Source: Heligmosomoides polygyrus polygyrus
Lineage: Eukaryota; Nematoda; Chromadorea; Rhabditida; Heligmosomidae
Assembly: GCA_947396885.1 (NCBI GenBank)
Contig: OX377202.1
Coordinates: 106,886,198 to 106,950,197 of the forward strand
Direction: 5' to 3'
DNA: 64,000 nucleotides
A model generated the notes under the pieces. That model was not told the origin of the DNA, did no database searches, and saw nothing but the letters and a program-made list of their open reading frames with translations. This document shows positions 61,820-64,000 of the stretch, piece by piece. The position numbers were made by a program, and so were the translations under genes. The number at the start of each line of letters is the position of its first letter. Positions within the stretch are counted from its first letter, which is position 1.

Positions 61820-64000
61820 TTCACGAGTGCCATTAATTTTGCGCGGACGAAGAGTCGGAAAAACCGACGAATCGAACGACACCCATCTACGAATTTAGTG
61901 AAGTGTGTTTAGTGAAGTCCCATGAACTAACATGCTTTTCGAGTGATCTCAACTTTAAAGGCCAACTCTGATCGATATTATTGATCTATAATGGACAATC
62001 AATACTGTTTACTTCTTGTGAAAAACGAATAGTGGCCACCATCTTCACGTGATACCTGCCTCGTATGTTTAACCTTGATCAAATGTCGACAATACCGCAT
62101 TAACCGCTGTGCTGTGAAGCTGTGAAGCTCTTTAACCGGCCACCAATTTTGCGCGGACAGACATACGGAAGAACGGATAGATAGATCGTTATTGACTAGC
62201 CGATCGACATTGTTTACTTCTTGTGAAACACGATCAACTCATATGATGCCCTTGCCACTGAACGCAGATCGACGAGTGCGCCCAAGATGTGAATTCCTTT
62301 CACCGGCTACTAATTTTGCGCGGACGAACAGACAGACAAGGTGATAGATTGGTCAATACATACTGCCTGCTCCTTGTCAAACCTGACCAATGGCCATTAT
62401 GTTCACATGATACTTGTCTCGTATGTTTAATCTTGATCAGATGTCGATAACTCCGTTCGAGCTATGAAGCACCCTCACCGGCCACTAATTTTGCGCGAAC
62501 AGACATACGGACGAACAGACAGCTCGATCGTTCTTGACTAGCGGCCAATCGATATTGTTTAATTTTAAAACAAAATCAGCTCATTTGATGCCCTTAACGC
62601 TGACCGCAGGTCGATGACGACGATCCAGTTGTGAATTCTTTACACCGGTCACCGGTCTGCGCGGAAGGACAGGCGGACAAGAAGACAGGTTGATCATTGC
62701 TGTTTGATCAACCTGTCATCTTGTCCAAATGCCCATTTCGTACGCTCATACTTGAAGCTCGCCCACAGGTCAACAATTTCGACTGAACGGCCAACAGTAG
62801 ACAAAATCGATCGATCGATATCGATTGGGTGGATGAAATTGTTCACTTCTCGTAAAGTTTGTCCAGCGATGTGTGAGGATCACATCGAACGCATAAGCCA
62901 GGTCAGGGATAGTTAATGCCTTCCCGAGTTGTGAAGCGCTTCCAACGGCCACTAATTTCGCGCGGACGGTCTCGTTCGATATTGATTGGGTAACAACGGA
63001 TACTCTACCCTCCTTGTCGTGTCTGCCTACATGTCAACTACAGCCGTGGTGGGACCACCTCGCACGCCCGACCCTGAAGTCCGCCCGCCGCTCAACTTGT
63101 TCGGCTGTATCCCACTTGACGGGAATCGATAATATCGATCGGTGTCATTTGGGAGATCAAGAACGTACACTTCTTACGAAAGCGTCGTCCAGCAACCGTC
63201 ATATCGACATATCAGCATGTTCACAGATCGATAACGCCGACTGAGTTGTGTAGCTTTTCCACCGGCCATCAATTTTGCGCGGACGCTCGTACTGAGAAAC
63301 GAATCAATAGACGGATAAGCGATTGGCTAGGTGGTATTACCTACTTTTTACGAAACTTATCCAAAAGACCACACACTGATGCGACTTCGAGTGATTCCCA
63401 CTCAAGCCCACAACTCGAGGCTTAATCGATATGGTCAATCGATACTCTTTACTTCTTGTGAGGCTTCTGTCCAGCATTCATGCTGTTCATGTGATGCCTA
63501 CCTCAAAGGTAGGCATCACATGAACAGCATGAATGCTGGACAGAAGCCTCGCAAGAAGGCTGCTCACAGGCCAACATATTTGCGTGATTCCGCATCGAGT
63601 GGTCTACCCAGGAGGAAAATTGATATTATGGATCGATATTGATTGAATGGTCGATATTGTTTACTTGTTCGGAAATCTATTCCACGGCGTTCATATGAAG
63701 ACCACTTCGAATGCCCAACTCCGTTCAGAGATCGATTATGCGGGTCGAGTCCTGGCGTCTTTACACCAGTCACTAATTTTGCGCGGACGCACATTAGGAC
63801 GGACGGGCGGATGGATAGACGGATAATGACTGCCTAAGCGGTATCGACCCCTTTTTGTGAAACCTATCCATCAAAACACATACTGATGCGATTCCCAGTG
63901 ATTTCCACTCGAGCGCCTAACTCTAGACAAAATTGATAGTGTAGATCCATACGGATTGGCCGATCGATACTCTTTACTTCTTGCGAGGCTCCTGTCCAGC
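61820..64000 (+). repeat. Complex tandem array family R, runs off the window
   Basis: The core (C/A)TAATTTTGCGCGGAC recurs with GCGCG at 61841, 62151, 62318, 62493, 62659, 62960, 63277 and 63781; intervals are 310, 167, 175, 166, 301, 317 and 504. Between cores lie ATCGATCGATATTGATTG, ACTCTTTACTTCTTGTGA and CACGTGATACCTGCCTCG-type blocks. A palindromic duplication sits at 63452-63558. Confidence 0.85.
63452..63558. repeat. Near-perfect palindrome, 52-bp arms
   Basis: The arms 63452-63503 and 63507-63558 are reverse complements with one mismatch and a 3-nt spacer. CTTCTGTCCAGCATTCATGC and GCATGAATGCTGGACAGAAG are the outer parts. It lies inside the family R array. Confidence 0.92.

Overview
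The window looks like intergenic and intronic DNA from a nematode, most likely clade V (rhabditid or strongylid). The reasons are a perfect 22-nt copy of the nematode spliced leader SL1 at 15440-15461, short phase-compatible exons with GTAAGT/GTGAGT donors and TTTCAG acceptors, probable trans-splice acceptors just upstream of two start codons, a galectin terminal exon, part of a multi-pass chemoreceptor-like gene, and mariner, Helitron, RTE and CR1 elements. No bacterial operon, CRISPR array or rRNA gene is present. Most long open frames are chance or transposon-derived.

Layout. 0-2 kb: a 5'-truncated RTE LINE with a 16-bp target duplication. 2-5.3 kb: foldback elements. 5.4-9 kb: AT-rich tandem arrays and a 770-bp inverted-repeat element. 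9.2-11.4 kb: degenerate repeats and a field of short CGACA motifs. 11.6-12.65 kb: three exons of a multi-pass receptor (minus). 13.4-20.4 kb: tRNA-like SINEs, a dead CR1 LINE, an SL1 copy and a large inverted repeat. 20.6-25 kb: one membrane-protein exon, nested palindromes and two inverted paralogous segments. 25.4-26.3 kb: a deleted mariner. 27-32.1 kb: foldbacks, a solo LTR and a LINE carrying inserted MITEs. 32.2-36.1 kb: complex tandem arrays and one start exon. 36.8-44.7 kb: foldbacks, nested MITEs and a Helitron helicase remnant. 44.7-47.3 kb: minisatellites and a mariner remnant. 47.4-51.2 kb: a small secreted-protein gene whose second intron holds a mariner-type transposon. 51.4-61.5 kb: more MITEs, a piggyBac-type MITE with TTAA ends and a 42-bp minisatellite. 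61.5-64 kb: the last exon of a galectin, then a complex tandem array running off the window.

True coding content is very low: about 1.5 kb of credible exons in 64 kb. Supported genes are the galectin exon, the secreted-protein gene, the receptor exons, a membrane exon at 20661-20920 and a start exon at 33502-33601. The remaining sequence is shaped by several families of short palindromic (foldback) elements that insert into LINEs, introns and one another. I found no multi-gene system acting together. The most unusual material is this hierarchy of nested palindromes, the phased CGACA motif field, the SL1-like sequences outside obvious SL genes, and the complex array family with a GCGCGGACG core found at five places.
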